Shown here: positions 47,787 through 59,817 of the stretch, piece after piece | Layout of the letters: every line of letters starts with the position of its first letter | Position numbering within the stretch: the stretch's first letter is position 1 | Assembly: GCA_005656395.1 (NCBI GenBank) | Contig: SRSI01000010.1 | Span: 2,418,001-2,482,000, forward strand | DNA length: 64,000 nt | Direction of reading: 5' to 3' | From: Strongyloides papillosus | Lineage: Eukaryota > Nematoda > Chromadorea > Rhabditida > Strongyloididae | The notes under the pieces: generated by a model | Database searches by the model: none | What the model was told of the DNA's origin: nothing | The model's input: the letters and a program-made list of their open reading frames with translations, nothing else | Program-made: the position numbers and the translations under genes

Positions 47787-50089
47787 GAAGGTATTTTTTT
47801 ACTGTATTTTGTTGAGGATGATATTAATAATAAGTATTTCCTAAAAATAATAGGATGTTGAATGAAATAAACTTGTTAATGAATATATAATGGAAAACAA
47901 TTTGATTTTATGATGTTGATTATTATCTAACAAATATCTTTAAAGGGTGGAGCGGAAGTGTAAAAGTTAATATAAGTGAAAAGAGGCTTCACCTTATTCT
48001 CACACTTATTACCATATGGCCAATTTGAAGATATGTATACAACACTCATCATCCAGTGATTCTGTTACACACATTCTATATGATGACGACTGGTGGGGAA
48101 GGCATTAATAAAAATAATAAGAAAATAATATTATCATTTCATTAATTTGTAAATGTTTTATAAATGTTTGAAGATACGACTTGGTAGAATTTAAAACTTT
48201 ATAAAACTATTATTTATATAGTGTGGTAATTGAAAATTATGGTATAAAACATAAAAATAACAATATAATTATATATATAAAGAACTAAGAAATAAATGTT
48301 TTGTTTATTTTGATATTAGGGTGATACTTTTATAAAAAAATATTATGTAATAGTATTTAACATAATACTGAAAACATTACTTTAAATAAGTTAACTAATT
48401 AGCTAATGACTTTATGTAACATACCAATCAAAGTTCATCTACCGACAAAGGGGTGGCCGGAATAGTTGGAGGGGGTGTGTAAAAGAGGAAATGATTTGAA
48501 GCATATATTAGTACATGATCCTTCTCTTTTAGAATGTGTAAATACCGATATATTATATAAGGACATGATGTATATATTAAAAGGAAGTTGTAAAAAAATA
48601 TTAAAGTATACAAGTATGAGTATTCTTAACAATGTCCTAAAGAATTTTATATTCTTTTAATAAGCGGCAATCAAATTCTCTACTCCTCTTCATAAAAATG
48701 ATTCTCCTTGGGGAAAACTTTTTGTCATAAATAGACGAGATATAAATCACCGTGTAGGGTGTTCTAATCCTCAAGTCTGTTCTAGTTACCATTTATCATT
48801 ACAAGAAGACACCTCTCATACATCCTTACCACATTGTGGTGAAGTAATTTTTCATTATAACTTTTAATAAATCAAATTGTTTTTTGAAGGATCATTAAAA
48901 TCAACATTCAAATGTCTTTTCATTAAATTTATACTTTTTATTAAAAAGAACGAAAGTTTATTTAAAAATTAAAAACATTTGAGTAGACAAGATGTCAGTT
49001 ATTTTAAGAAAAGATATATGATATATTTTTGATCTTAATACAAAATTTAAAATAAATCTTTTATTATATATTTGGAGGAAATAAATAAATAAATATATAC
49101 CAACCAATGTGGTTAAGATAGATGAATGGTTTGTTACCTACTTTTAGGAACAATAAGAAAAATCAAAAATTTTTCAAATCACCTTTTTATTAAACCACTT
49201 CAATATAACTCTTTTTTCACCCATCTAATAATAGGTTATGATCGTTTCATTTTCAAATACTCGATTTTTTCACACAATAACTTTTCATATTTGACATTTA
49301 TATTAGCTTTATATGATATGTCCTAAAATTGTACATATTTGGTCAGTGAAGTAATATTATATATTTTCTTTTTAGTATTTATTATAGATGTAATTGTAAA
49401 ATACATAAGTACATGTGTGTAACTTTTATGATAAGACTACTTATTAATAGATGTTTAACTCTTATTCAAATCAAAAGATATAAAATCCTCCTATATTTTA
49501 TTTTTCATTCCTCACAATTCATTAGTTAAAGATTGATTCAGGTCATTGGTGGAATACTCTCATATATTCTTTCCTAATTATTTTTCATTAAATTTTATTC
49601 TTTTTTATCATTTAAAAAATAATCCATTTGTAACGCTTCTAATTAATTTTAAATATTAATATATATTTGATTTTTCTTCTATAAAACTTATTAATTAGTT
49701 TTAGTATAGAAGAATTTCCTTGACATACAGTTATTAATATTTTAATGTATATATTATTGTATCTTTTTTTGAGGTATTATAGTACAAAAGAAGATTTTTT
49801 TGAACGAATAATAACATTGCAATTTTATAAGTATAGATAAGAAATCATAGGATATGACAACTTAATTAATATGACTAAAGGTCATTTTACAATTTCTACA
49901 AAATGATCATTTTTCCCTACCACTAAAAAGTTTAATTTACATATTTTTTCTAAAATAATTACCATACTTTCTCTTTTATTTAATATATTATTATTTTAAC
50001 TTGTTTTGTAGTGCTACATTTTCTATAATTACCAGAAACCATATTGTTTGAAAATTTATTTATATTTTATTCTTGTTACCCTTTAAAGA
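47787..50089. other. Long divergent intergenic region upstream of the Snail-family gene
   Basis: The 2.3 kb contain islands of clearly higher complexity at about 47940-48100 (with CCATATGG and GACGACTGGTGGGG), 48425-48490 (GGGGTGGCCGG) and 48660-48850 (CACCGTGTAGGGTG, CCTTACCACATTGTGGTG). These may be enhancers. Several 60-66 codon frames here overlap each other on both strands and are not called. Confidence 0.5.
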
Positions 50090-53000
50090 ATGGTGATTTT
50101 TAATTTTATTCTACTTCTCCTATTACCGATATTAATCACGGGAATTATGTACAATAAAGATTCCACAGACAGAGGTAAGTTTCCTTAATCTCATATTATC
50201 CTCTTTCATAACAACTAGAACATCTTATGACAAATATCATTTTTTCTTTGATTTATATTTACATTATCTGTTTTAGGAAATTCTTCTGTTCCAGGATTTT
50301 CTTCCACATCCATTTACAACAATTATGGATACAATATTAAGACAGGTAATAGGACATCATTGAATGATTTAGTAAAACATAATGCCATTTTACAACACAT
50401 GCGTATGTTTGATAATGAAAACAATGTGAATGAAGTTTTTGTAACATCCTTACCCACTACTGTTACCTTAAAAAAGGCATCCATCAAAAAGATTCGAAAA
50501 AGAATTCATCCGACTAAAGAAAAGTTAATAGAATTAAAAGTATTTGACAAAGGTACTAAAAAACAGGATTCAATTATAAAATTACCTATGAAAGAGGAAA
50601 AAATTAATTTTAGTGCACTTCTTAATAATTCACTTACTAACATGGGTTATTTGAAGAGTCATGATTATAAAACTCGTGATATAAGAAAACTACAACCTCA
50701 TGGAAGAAAATTTAATTCAAGTAACATTCAAAGATTTGGTGTATATTTTAATGAAGCCTCTATACCATCACTTATTAATGTGGATAATGATATAACACAA
50801 TATGAAGATATTAATAAAGTAACATCAACAACAATCAAGGCAACAACAATTCCAAGAGATTTAATTAATAAAAATTTTAAATATGAAGATAATTTTAATA
50901 GGGATGTACCTAATTTTGGGGATGAATTATCTACAAATTTACCATTTACTGTAACAGATGCTTTTGAAAGGGAATTTGATTTATTTACGAGTAAAGAACA
51001 ATTAAATAAAAAAGATGAAGAGACAAAAAACGAAAGTTTATTTATTTCAACAACGACATTTTTACCTCCACTTAAAAGTAAACCTTTACCAACAACAACC
51101 GTTACCAGTAAACTTCCAATGGTTAGACCAACAAAAGAAAGCACTCAATTACAAATACTAAAAACAGAAGATGACCGTGATTCATACAAACTATTTACAT
51201 ACTCCAAAATGCCTCAACAGCACCTAACGTTCGTAACTAAATCTCAGATAAATGGAATAGAAGAAAATAGTGTCAAAAAGGTTGTCTCAGGTGGTAACAA
51301 TATAATAAAATTACCCAATATTTTGTTGCCCTCATTAAATGATAATATTAGAAATATTAATACTTATAGTAATAATAATAATGAGATAGAAAGAATTGAA
51401 AATACACATGAAAATAATTTTATTAATGATAATCATGTTAGTAATAATCATAAAAATTATGCTTTTGGCTCATTATTGCAACCAATAATGAAGGAAAATT
51501 ATTACTACGATAAGAATAAAGAATCCAGTGAAAAACCATATATTTTTGATATACCTTCACCTGTACAATTACCTACATCAAAAATATTATCTTTATTTCC
51601 CTATCAAGTTATTAATGATCCAAAAATTCAGGAAAAAGTAGTGAAATTAAAGAAATCAAAAGATAGTAAAAATATGGTAATTGGTGAAAATTTATTAAAA
51701 TATTATCCAAATAATTTAAATTATCTTAATGAAAAGAAAAATATTGAGATTAAGAAAGAATATGGTACACCAGTACAATTTGGAAATGTTTTGGTTGAGA
51801 AAGAAAAACCAACATTTATAGGAAAATCTTATGATAAGGAAAATTATCATTCAAAATTGGTATTAAAATGTTTCGTGATTAAAGAAGACTATTTTATGGA
51901 TACGTTAAAGAGTAAAGAAAAAAGAATTAATATTTCAGAGAAAGAATGTGCCATGTTTTGTAGTTCACATTCAGATTGTTTACTTGTTGCTTTTCATAGA
52001 AAATTAAAACTTTGCGATCTTTATGTAATAGAAGAAAATAAAGAATCAAAAAAACATATGGTTGTGGAGGATGAAAAAAAATTAATTAAAAAATATGGTG
52101 TTCCATTTAACGGTGTTAATCTTCTTTTTCCATCAAAAAAAGATGGTGGTGTTCTAGAGTGCATTAGGAGTAAGTTAAATATTTATATAAATTTAGTTTA
52201 ATGTTATTAATTACCTAATGCATTTTTTTCGGTAACTTCTAATGTTTACTTTTTTTATAGAAATATATGATGAAGAAAGAAGTATAAGTAATGAAGAGGG
52301 TGTTGTAATTGATAGTGAAGAATTAGAATTTATGGACAATAACATTGGTGAAAGGAGAATGAAGGAGGAAGTAAATGCTGATTATAAAATAAAGAGAAAA
52401 GCACTAGGAAGTACAATGTTTATTGTTAAATCTGGAAATAAGCGTATACCACAAAGTATAATAGAAAATTTAAACATAACATCTAATAATGAGGAGCTAT
52501 CTCCATTGTCAGAGACATTAAATAATGATAATAGATTTTATAAATCATTTCCTGTTTCGGTTTCTTGTCCTAATGGTGAGGAACTTTACTATATTAAGAG
52601 TGAAGGACATCGACTAGGAGAAAATGTATCAAAATCAACTGTACAGAGGAGTACATTGAAAAAATGTCAGGAATCATGTAACGAAAATTTATCTTCAGAA
52701 GGTTACAATATTTTATGTTCCAGTTTTTCATTCAATTTTATTAAAAAAGAATGTCATTTACATGAGAAAGGTTCAGATTTTGATGGTAATAACCATTTAG
52801 TAAGAAGCGATAATTATAATCACTATGAAAGTATATGTTTACAAGGTATATTTTATCATAACAACTTTTTTATTTTCATAATTTTTTTATATATTTCAGA
52901 ATCACTTGCAGATAAATGTAAAGTTTTAAGTAAATACCCAATTAGGAAAAAACAGAAAATATTAATAGGTTATGCAATTGATTCTTTTAAACTTTCAAAT

Positions 53001-53216
53001 ATACAACAATGTATTGGTAAATGTTTAAATAACGAAGATTGCCTATCAATTACCTACTTTCATGATAATGAAGAGAATAATTGCATATTAAATACAGAGC
53101 ACTCAACAACAGATATAAATAGTTTTATAACAGTACAAAACTCAAATACAGTCGATTTTTTTTCTTTTTCAAATTGCCAAAAAAATTTCCCTAAAAATAT
53201 GATGGGTGTTATATAA
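50090..53216 (+). CDS. Secreted protein with three PAN/apple-type domains
   Basis: Exons 50090-50174, 50277-52169, 52261-52845 and 52900-53216, all phase 1, give 959 residues. A signal peptide (FILLLLLPILITGI) is followed by about 560 low-complexity residues rich in Asn, Thr and Lys, with Thr clusters (TTTVTSKLP) that could be O-glycosylated. Three Cys-patterned PAN domains follow: LKCFVIKEDYF to LLVAFHRKLKLCDLY; VSCPNGEELYYIKSEGHRLG to FSFNFIKKECHLHEK; and ADKCKVLSKYP to NEENNCILNTEH. Nematode PAN proteins act in cuticle and apical matrix; unlike DYF-7/NOAH/LET-653 types, no ZP domain or TM segment is visible. A further 3' exon is possible. I do not recognise a specific ortholog. Confidence 0.7.
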
Positions 53217-54416
53217 ATTATTATCTATTTATGCAAGACATTTTTTTTATTTTTTTAATAAAGGAACACTTTTAAATAAATTTATTGGTGAGCAATAAAA
53301 ATCATAATGTTTTTTTTGTTTTAAAAGTTGTCTTTTCAAAACAAGGTTTAATGTTGTTTTAATAGCTAATTCATATAGTTTAATGTTCAAAAATAACTTT
53401 GGTAGAGAAGATAGATTAAATTCAGTTGACAAAATTTTTTTTATTTCCCAATAGATTTTTTCCTCCTCAATATAGTGAGAGTTTTGTATGGCTATAAAAT
53501 TTTACTAGGTACTCCCCAGCCAATTTTCTTATCTTTTTCGATCTTCTCCTTTTGTTTAGTAAGCTTACGATAATTTCTGTTCACTATAACAACCATAAAG
53601 ATAGAATTAATTTAATTAGGGACTTTGAGTGATGAACCATTATTAAAAGAATAAGATATTTAAAGCTTTCTTTTGATTAGATGATTGGGGATTTTAAGAA
53701 GGAAGTTTTTTTTATCAAACCTCCTCTTATTTAATAGTAAATTAGATAGTTTATTTTAATTTTCTCTCATATTCATGGAAAAAAAACAAAATTTTATGAT
53801 ATTTAATCAAAATACTAATGTTTAGTCTGATGAAAAGAGCTCCAACAATTTAACATCTTCACAGACGGCATAAAGTATCCTCCAACCATATCTTTTATAA
53901 TCCTATAAATATCTTTATCAAATTGTAAAACAACAACACTCGCTTCCTATTTCTCTTGAGAATCCTGGAACCCTAGAGAGATGAGGCTTATTTTCTTTGT
54001 AATTTTCATTTCTTAATATCCATTATACAATTCTCCTTCGTACAACTTCTACAAAAACCCTATGAAACATCAGCATCTATCTATATATTATGTATTTAAA
54101 TATTAGAACTAATTTTGTAGTTTGTAAGGAAAATTATTGAAAAAAAATGTTTATCAATCCCACTACATATATATATTCCTTCATTAAAAACCTTCTCTTA
54201 TTAGGAGGTCTTCAGGGGTTTACAAAAATAATAGAATAATGTGATAGAAGAAAACTATTCCAAATGTTGTTTGACATTCTTTCTAGAGTTTTATTAGACG
54301 ATTCACTTAGAAGATAATGAGAGTGATAAGCTTTTATTTCCTCTAGATTGATTTATATTCATTATTACTTTTTTTATATTTTCAGAGGATTTCTTATAAA
54401 AATTTATTTTAAAAGG
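53217..54416. other. Intergenic with an unusual complex interval
   Basis: The 1.2 kb include about 53490-54350, which is less A/T-monotonous than other spacers and contains short coding-looking frames on the minus strand (one called below; another of about 40 codons at roughly 53822-53955). No consistent spliced gene could be assembled. Confidence 0.4.
53492..53596 (-). CDS. Possible micro-ORF or terminal exon, 34 codons
   Basis: An ATG frame encodes MVVIVNRNYRKLTKQKEKIE followed by KDKKIGWGVPSKIL and a stop. A hydrophobic start followed by a basic helix and GWGVP looks protein-like, and the frame is less A/T-driven than its surroundings. It could be a small membrane protein, the last exon of an unassembled gene (a TTGTTATAG acceptor lies inside it), or chance. 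No family is recognised. Confidence 0.25.
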   Translation of the reverse strand: MVVIVNRNYRKLTKQKEKIEKDKKIGWGVPSKIL

Positions 54417-55943
54417 ATGTCTAAAGCAAAAAACACTAACTGTAAGTTTTAAATTATTCCTTTTTATTAAATATTTATTTTACTTTTAGTTTATACAGAA
54501 GAAGACAATTCTGATAAGGAATTAAAAATTTATTCATCTCTCAGTGGAAACCTCCTAAATTCATCTCAATGTTGCTTCTGCAAAAAAATATATATCAATA
54601 ATCAAGATCTTCAAAAACATATTCTTGAAACTCATACAAAAGATATTCTAATGGCTAATGATAGTGGTGCTAAATTTGTCTGTCAACAATGTCATAATGA
54701 GTATGTTGACTTTAATCTTTTTGCAGATCACATGAAAAGTCATATTAATAATTTGGATGAAGAAAAAAAGAACATCTCAACATCATGCCCAATATGCAAA
54801 CAAATTTTCAGTACACAGAAACTTCTTGAACTTCACACTCTAGATCATTTTTTAACAACATCTTCTAGTTTTGCATGTCCTTATTGCCCAGATGAAATTT
54901 TTTATAATGACAATTTGTACCGTCAGCATTATATTGAGAAGCATTCAGAGACACTATATCGTTGTTCTCATTGCCTACAATTTTTTAGCCAATATAATAT
55001 TTTCCAAGATCATATGCTTATTCATAGAAAAGAAATTGTCCAATACAACTGTATTATCTGTTCAGTAACATTTCCTAATTTAGATACTTTTACTAATCAT
55101 ATTAAATTGATACATGATAATGGAAACAGAATACTTCCTATTGTGGTGCCTCTCATTCAACAAGAAACTTCAATATTACCTGTTCCATCAGAAGATGATA
55201 TAAAGTCATCAATGTCTTTATTTTTACCCAAAAACTTAAAATGTTCAGTTTGTGATAAAGAATGTACTTCACAATTTGCTTTAGATAATCATCGTCTTCA
55301 AGTTCATTGCAAGATAGGTAAATCCAATAGATGTGGTATTTGCCATATGGTACTAGAGGGGAAAAAAAAGTTCATAGAACATTCACTAGAACATAAAATA
55401 GAGAAATCCCAAATAAGTTGTTGTGTATGTAGGCAAAGCGTCAAATCACAATGGCAGCTGTCAATGCATGCAGAGTTTCATTTAAATTATCCCTCACCCC
55501 TAACAACTTTAATCTTTAAAAATAATAAAAGCTTATTAGAAGAAATAATAAATAATGAAGAAGGAAAAGAAATATTAAAATGTGATTCAAATAACGAAAA
55601 CATTTTATCTACATCTCCTACGAATTCTGTGGTTACCTCAGGAGACCAAGAAAGGAAAAGGTTAATTGAAATAAATGAGTTTACTTGTACTTTATGTTTA
55701 AAACAGTTTACATCATTAAATGCTCTTCAAGGTCATAGTCATGTCCATAGACATTCTCGTAATCATAGATGTCATTTATGCAAAATGGCTTTTAGTACAA
55801 AAGGGAGATTAGAATTACATAAAAAGAAACATTACTGTAATAAAGAAATAAAATGTCAGATATGTGATGAAAAATTTACTAAAAATGTTTACCTTCAAGA
55901 ACATATGAAAACTCATGAAAGTAATTTAAAAATTACTTCTTAA
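54417..55943 (+). CDS. Twelve-finger C2H2 zinc-finger protein
   Basis: Exon 1 (54417-54441, MSKAKNTN) joins exon 2 (54490-55943) in phase 1, giving 492 residues. Twelve C2H2 fingers are visible, beginning CCFCKKIYINNQDLQKHILE and ending CQICDEKFTKNVYLQEHMKT. Most are not joined by TGEKP linkers; spacing is irregular, with a 55-residue acidic gap before the last three fingers. Such arrays suggest a nucleic-acid-binding regulator, but I cannot assign an ortholog. The next gene downstream encodes a different zinc-finger protein on the same strand. Confidence 0.82.
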
Positions 55944-56362
55944 TTAATTTTTTCTCCAATAAAGCATAAATTATATTTTGTCTTTTATTCATATCCAACA
56001 AAAGGAAAAGCAATTAAAATGATTTTGAGTAAATAAAAAAAAGCAATTAAATTGAAGTTTTATTTCTAGTGGTGTTAATTTATTAGTACACAATAATTAC
56101 TATAATGTTAATCAATAGATTTATTTTTAACACTGTCACTTTTTATATTAACTTCATAATTCCTTGGCAACCTATAACATAATCTTTATATTTGTAATAT
56201 TAGTTATTATTTGTAAAAGATAAAAAATACAAGCCATTTTTATGTAATTTATTTTAATTAACTATTTATTTTTTAATAAAACTATATTTATTTTTGCTTT
56301 ACATCTTTTATAAATTAAACTATTATATTTTTCTTGTTATTAAAAACTACTATCAGTTTAAA
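55944..56362. other. Intergenic between two zinc-finger genes
   Basis: These 419 AT-rich bases contain no called gene. A TATCAG acceptor ends six bases before the next ATG. Confidence 0.5.
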
Positions 56363-57139
56363 ATGTCAAATTTAACACCTTGCTTATATTGTCATCGTTT
56401 GTATTCCAAGTATTCATTAAATTTACATCAACCGAAATGTTTTGATAATCCCAATAGTAAAATACAGGAAGATATTAATAATTTGCAGAATAAGAATTTT
56501 ACCCTTCCTAATATTAATGACAAAAATGGTAAACGAAGAAAAAAGACTCCATTAAATAGAAGTAAGTCGTCATCAAGCAATGAAAATAAGAACAGCAAAA
56601 AACCTAATTCTTATGTAAATATTTACATAAATAATAATGGACGGAGATTTTCAAATGGAGATAATGAGCGTAGTGTTATTGTAAAAAATTCAACCTCATC
56701 AGCTGACTTTACTCAAGAAGTTATTGAAAAATTACAGGCTATTGTTATAAATGAGTCTACGGAAAATATTTTAGATAGACCAGGTACACAGACATTATAC
56801 TCATCACAAGAAAATTGTGAAAACCATTTGATGTGTTTTATTTGTGGAATATTTTGTGAATCCCATATTATTAAAACACACCAGGAGCAATGTTTGATTA
56901 TCTGGGAAACTATTCAAAAACAATTACCATTATACATCCGTTCAACACCTCCGAAAATTGTTAATGTCCCTAGTGTTGATGGTACTATCAATATAACACG
57001 ACATAATCAACTTGCAGAAGCTAGCTATAAAAAATGTCAAAAAACGAAATGTAATAGGTGTGGGAAATCGTTCAATTTTTCGGAAGTCCTAAATCATGAA
57101 TGCCAGCGATTTGAACCAAATTTTGAACTATATTTTTAA
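56363..57139 (+). CDS. C2HC zinc-finger protein (ZC2HC1/ZNF474-like)
   Basis: A single exon of 258 residues. The start is set at 56363 because a TATCAG acceptor ends six bases upstream; the frame is open further upstream, but that part is AT-driven and hydrophobic. Three zf-C2HC_2 modules are visible: CLYCHRLYSKYSLNLHQPKC, CFICGIFCESHIIKTHQEQC followed by WETIQKQLPLYIRSTPPK, and CNRCGKSFNFSEVLNHEC. The middle module and its QLPLYIR extension match the ZNF474/ZC2HC1 pattern found in ciliated and germ cells of animals. The function is not established. A basic Ser/Asn-rich linker separates modules one and two. Confidence 0.78.
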   Translation: MSNLTPCLYCHRLYSKYSLNLHQPKCFDNPNSKIQEDINNLQNKNFTLPNINDKNGKRRKKTPLNRSKSSSSNENKNSKKPNSYVNIYINNNGRRFSNGDNERSVIVKNSTSSADFTQEVIEKLQAIVINESTENILDRPGTQTLYSSQENCENHLMCFICGIFCESHIIKTHQEQCLIIWETIQKQLPLYIRSTPPKIVNVPSVDGTINITRHNQLAEASYKKCQKTKCNRCGKSFNFSEVLNHECQRFEPNFELYF

Positions 57140-57383
57140 TTATTATTATTACCTCTCTTCTTTGATATCCATTTTTTCTTCTTTGCTAAACTAATATAAA
57201 ATATATTAATTAAGACAATCGATTAAAATAAATAAAAAATTTTCCGATTTTATCCCGATCATTTTATTGTTGTCACACTTATGTTTATATAAAATTTTTA
57301 TGATATATATTATAATTTTGCAAAGGTTTTTATTATTTTAAAAACAAAAATAAAGGTCTTTTTTTATTTAAAGATAACATAAT

Positions 57384-58282
57384 ATGCAGGTATGACAATA
57401 TAATATAAAAATTTTATTATATTTTTTATAAAATTTATTTTCTCTACAGGTCTCTAGGATATTTCTTCAAAAATTAACAGATATGAGAAAGCCTGCTATT
57501 TTCAGACAGGTAGACATATACAATATTTTTTATTAGTATTTTTTTAATTATATATATATATTTATAGTTTTTTGAGAAAGAGTCGTCTACATATACTTAT
57601 ATAATAGGTTGTAAAAAAACGAGGAATGCTGTCATTATTGATCCCGTCTTGGAAACTGTTGAAAGAGATACAAAATATATTAAAGAATTAGATTTAAATC
57701 TTATTTATGGAATTAATACTCATGTTCATGCTGATCACATAACCGGAACTGGTTCTTTGAAAAAAATATTTCCTTCTATGAAATCTGTTTTAAGTTCATT
57801 CACTAAAGCAAAGGCTGATATGTATATAAATTTCAAAGAGAGTTTAAAAATAGGTGAAATAAAGTTAAACTTCAAGTCAACTCCAGGACATACACAAGGT
57901 TGTATGACTATTATTTCGGATGACTTAGAGAGTGCTTTCACTGGAGATACATTATTAATACGATCATGTGGAAGAACAGATTTTCAAGAAGGATCCGCCG
58001 ATAAACTTTATGATTCAGTTCACAACAACATCTTCACTTTACCTGATCACTATAAATTATATCCCGCTCATGATTACAATGGTGTCACTTATACAACCGT
58101 TGGAGAAGAAAAGAAATACAATCCCAGATTAACACAAAACAAGGAGAAGTTCATCGAGACAATGAATAACTTAAATCTTCCTTATCCGAAACAAATAGGT
58201 AAATTTGTTTCTACTAACACATATATTTTTTTATTTAGATAAATCTGTTCCAGCAAACATGAAATGTGGTGTCGACTTTTAA
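57384..58282 (+). CDS. ethe-1: Persulfide dioxygenase ETHE1
   Basis: Four exons, 57384-57389, 57450-57509, 57568-58198 and 58239-58282, give 246 residues. The first coding exon is only ATGCAG; all joins keep frame. If it is not used, the ATG at 57483 in exon 2 would give a protein 13 residues shorter. The metallo-beta-lactamase fold shows INTHVHADHITGTGSL (HxHxDH iron site), STPGHTQGC (His), AFTGDTLLIRSCGRTDFQ (Asp) and LYPAHDYNG (His). ETHE1 oxidises glutathione persulfide to sulfite in mitochondrial sulfide catabolism. The short basic N-terminus VSRIFLQKLTDMRKPAIFRQ could be a targeting sequence. Length is close to the human enzyme. It converges with the next gene, stops 45 bases apart. Confidence 0.94.
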
Positions 58283-58327
58283 ATGATAAAATGTAATGCC
58301 AAAAATTTTATTCACAATAATAACCGA

Positions 58328-59226
58328 TTAACAAGCATTAATTATAGATGTTATTTTTTTAGTAGCACATCTTACATCTTCTACTAACGGTAGAAGTACA
58401 TACTTATTTTTATCTTCAAGTTTAAGACCAATAATTGTGGCGGCAGCTTGTGCAGCAATAAACTTAGTTTCAAAGGTGACTAATGAAATACCTTTACCAA
58501 CACTAACAATATCTTCTACCGGGAATTTAGAAAAAATTCCAGCAACCCTAAAAGAATTCCACTCGGAGGGATAACCTGTAACTAAAAGACTTGATTCATA
58601 AGCTTCCGGCGTCAATACATTTCCTAGGTTTAATTTTTCAAGCTTATATTGCAATAACTTCAAAACTTTCTCCTCACTTTTTGATTTTGAAGCTAGTTGT
58701 TGATCAACAGGATCAACGTCAAAATAAACAGTTAAATCTAATCCGTTGTTTTCTTCCTCCACCATTTTTGTTAGTCTATTCTCTATATGAGAACAAAACT
58801 GTTCAAAAGCAGCCTCAGGATTGTCGAATTTGAAACCATTTAAAGCTTCTTCAACAGAGAATACTTGTAAAATAAGACCATATTTTGATGCCATCATTCT
58901 AGCAAATATCTCATCTTGTTTAGCCTTATTCTTCATAACTTGAACAACGTACATTACCTCTGGATGTTCCTTATTCAATTTTTCATATAACTTTTCGAAA
59001 GTACTGTCTTTTTCTGTATTCTCATATACAGCTACAGCTTCTGGTGCCATACTACATAGAAGATCTAAATCATCAGCTTCCTCTGTGAGAATACCAATAA
59101 AATCTGTCACATTTTCTCTGAAAAAAATAATAGTAAAAAAATTAGAGATTCCTAAACATACATTAAAAGTTCCTTATCACTGCTAGGAACATCACTATAG
59201 AGAACAGCCCAATTCATAGAAGTCAT
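58328..59226 (-). CDS. Unrecognised protein with C-terminal RRM-like fold
   Basis: Exons 59226-59162 and 59117-58328 (phase 2) give 284 residues. The N-terminal 120 residues are helical and acidic (MTSMNWAVLYSDVPSSDKEL, TEEADDLDLLCSMAPEAVAV), and EVMYVVQVMKNKAKQ may be a strand-helix. The last 80 residues resemble a divergent RNA-recognition motif: SSLLVTGYPSEWN (strand 1), FRVAGIFSKFPVEDIVSVG (helix then strand 2), GISLVTFETKFIAAQAAATI (strand 3, helix 2). The aromatic RNP residues are mostly missing, so it may bind protein rather than RNA. There is no signal peptide or TM segment. I do not recognise an ortholog. Confidence 0.65.
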
Positions 59227-59817
59227 ATTGATGTATTTAATAAATAAAACAATGTGAAAATTAAGAAATTAAAAAGTTTTTATATAACAATGCAATGTCA
59301 TCATTTTCCCGGAATTTAAGCTTCTGCAGTTATTGTCGTTATAAGAAATTATTGTGAATAATGTCTCTTCATGCCTTATAAAGTGGTTTAATTTATTCGT
59401 TGAAGTGTTATTTTTTGTGTAGTTTTTTATAATTGTGGAATAGGTGTTAATTCTTCAAAGAAAAATTGTGTATTTATTATGGAATAACTTTTAATTTGGT
59501 TTGCCTAACAATTGTTTAATTAGATCGTATATGATTTTTGATTTTCTTTCATTGGTTTAAATTGCATAAATAATAAAAAAAAATCAGTTAATCTTGATTT
59601 CCAAAAACAATGCGATTAATATTTATTTAGTTGTAGAGGTTATTTGTTAAACTTATCAATTTTTATATCAACGAATTCACCCAAACAAGGATGTTGTTTA
59701 AGAAGTGAAAACAATAATTTCATGACTAAGCAATTTACTATAAAGAAATTGACATAAAAGGAATTATAAAATTAACTAAATTGTTTATTAAAAATAAATT
59801 AAAAATTTAATACAATA
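59227..59817. other. Intergenic, RRM-like gene promoter and MED24 3' region
   Basis: These 591 bases are AT-rich. I see no gene or structured RNA. Confidence 0.5.

Noticed and set aside
48428..48660. Three overlapping 61-65 codon frames on both strands
   Set aside because: Mutual overlap shows they reflect a stop-poor island, treated instead as a possible regulatory block.
49126..49326. 66-codon plus-strand frame
   Set aside because: AT-driven, no start context or motif.
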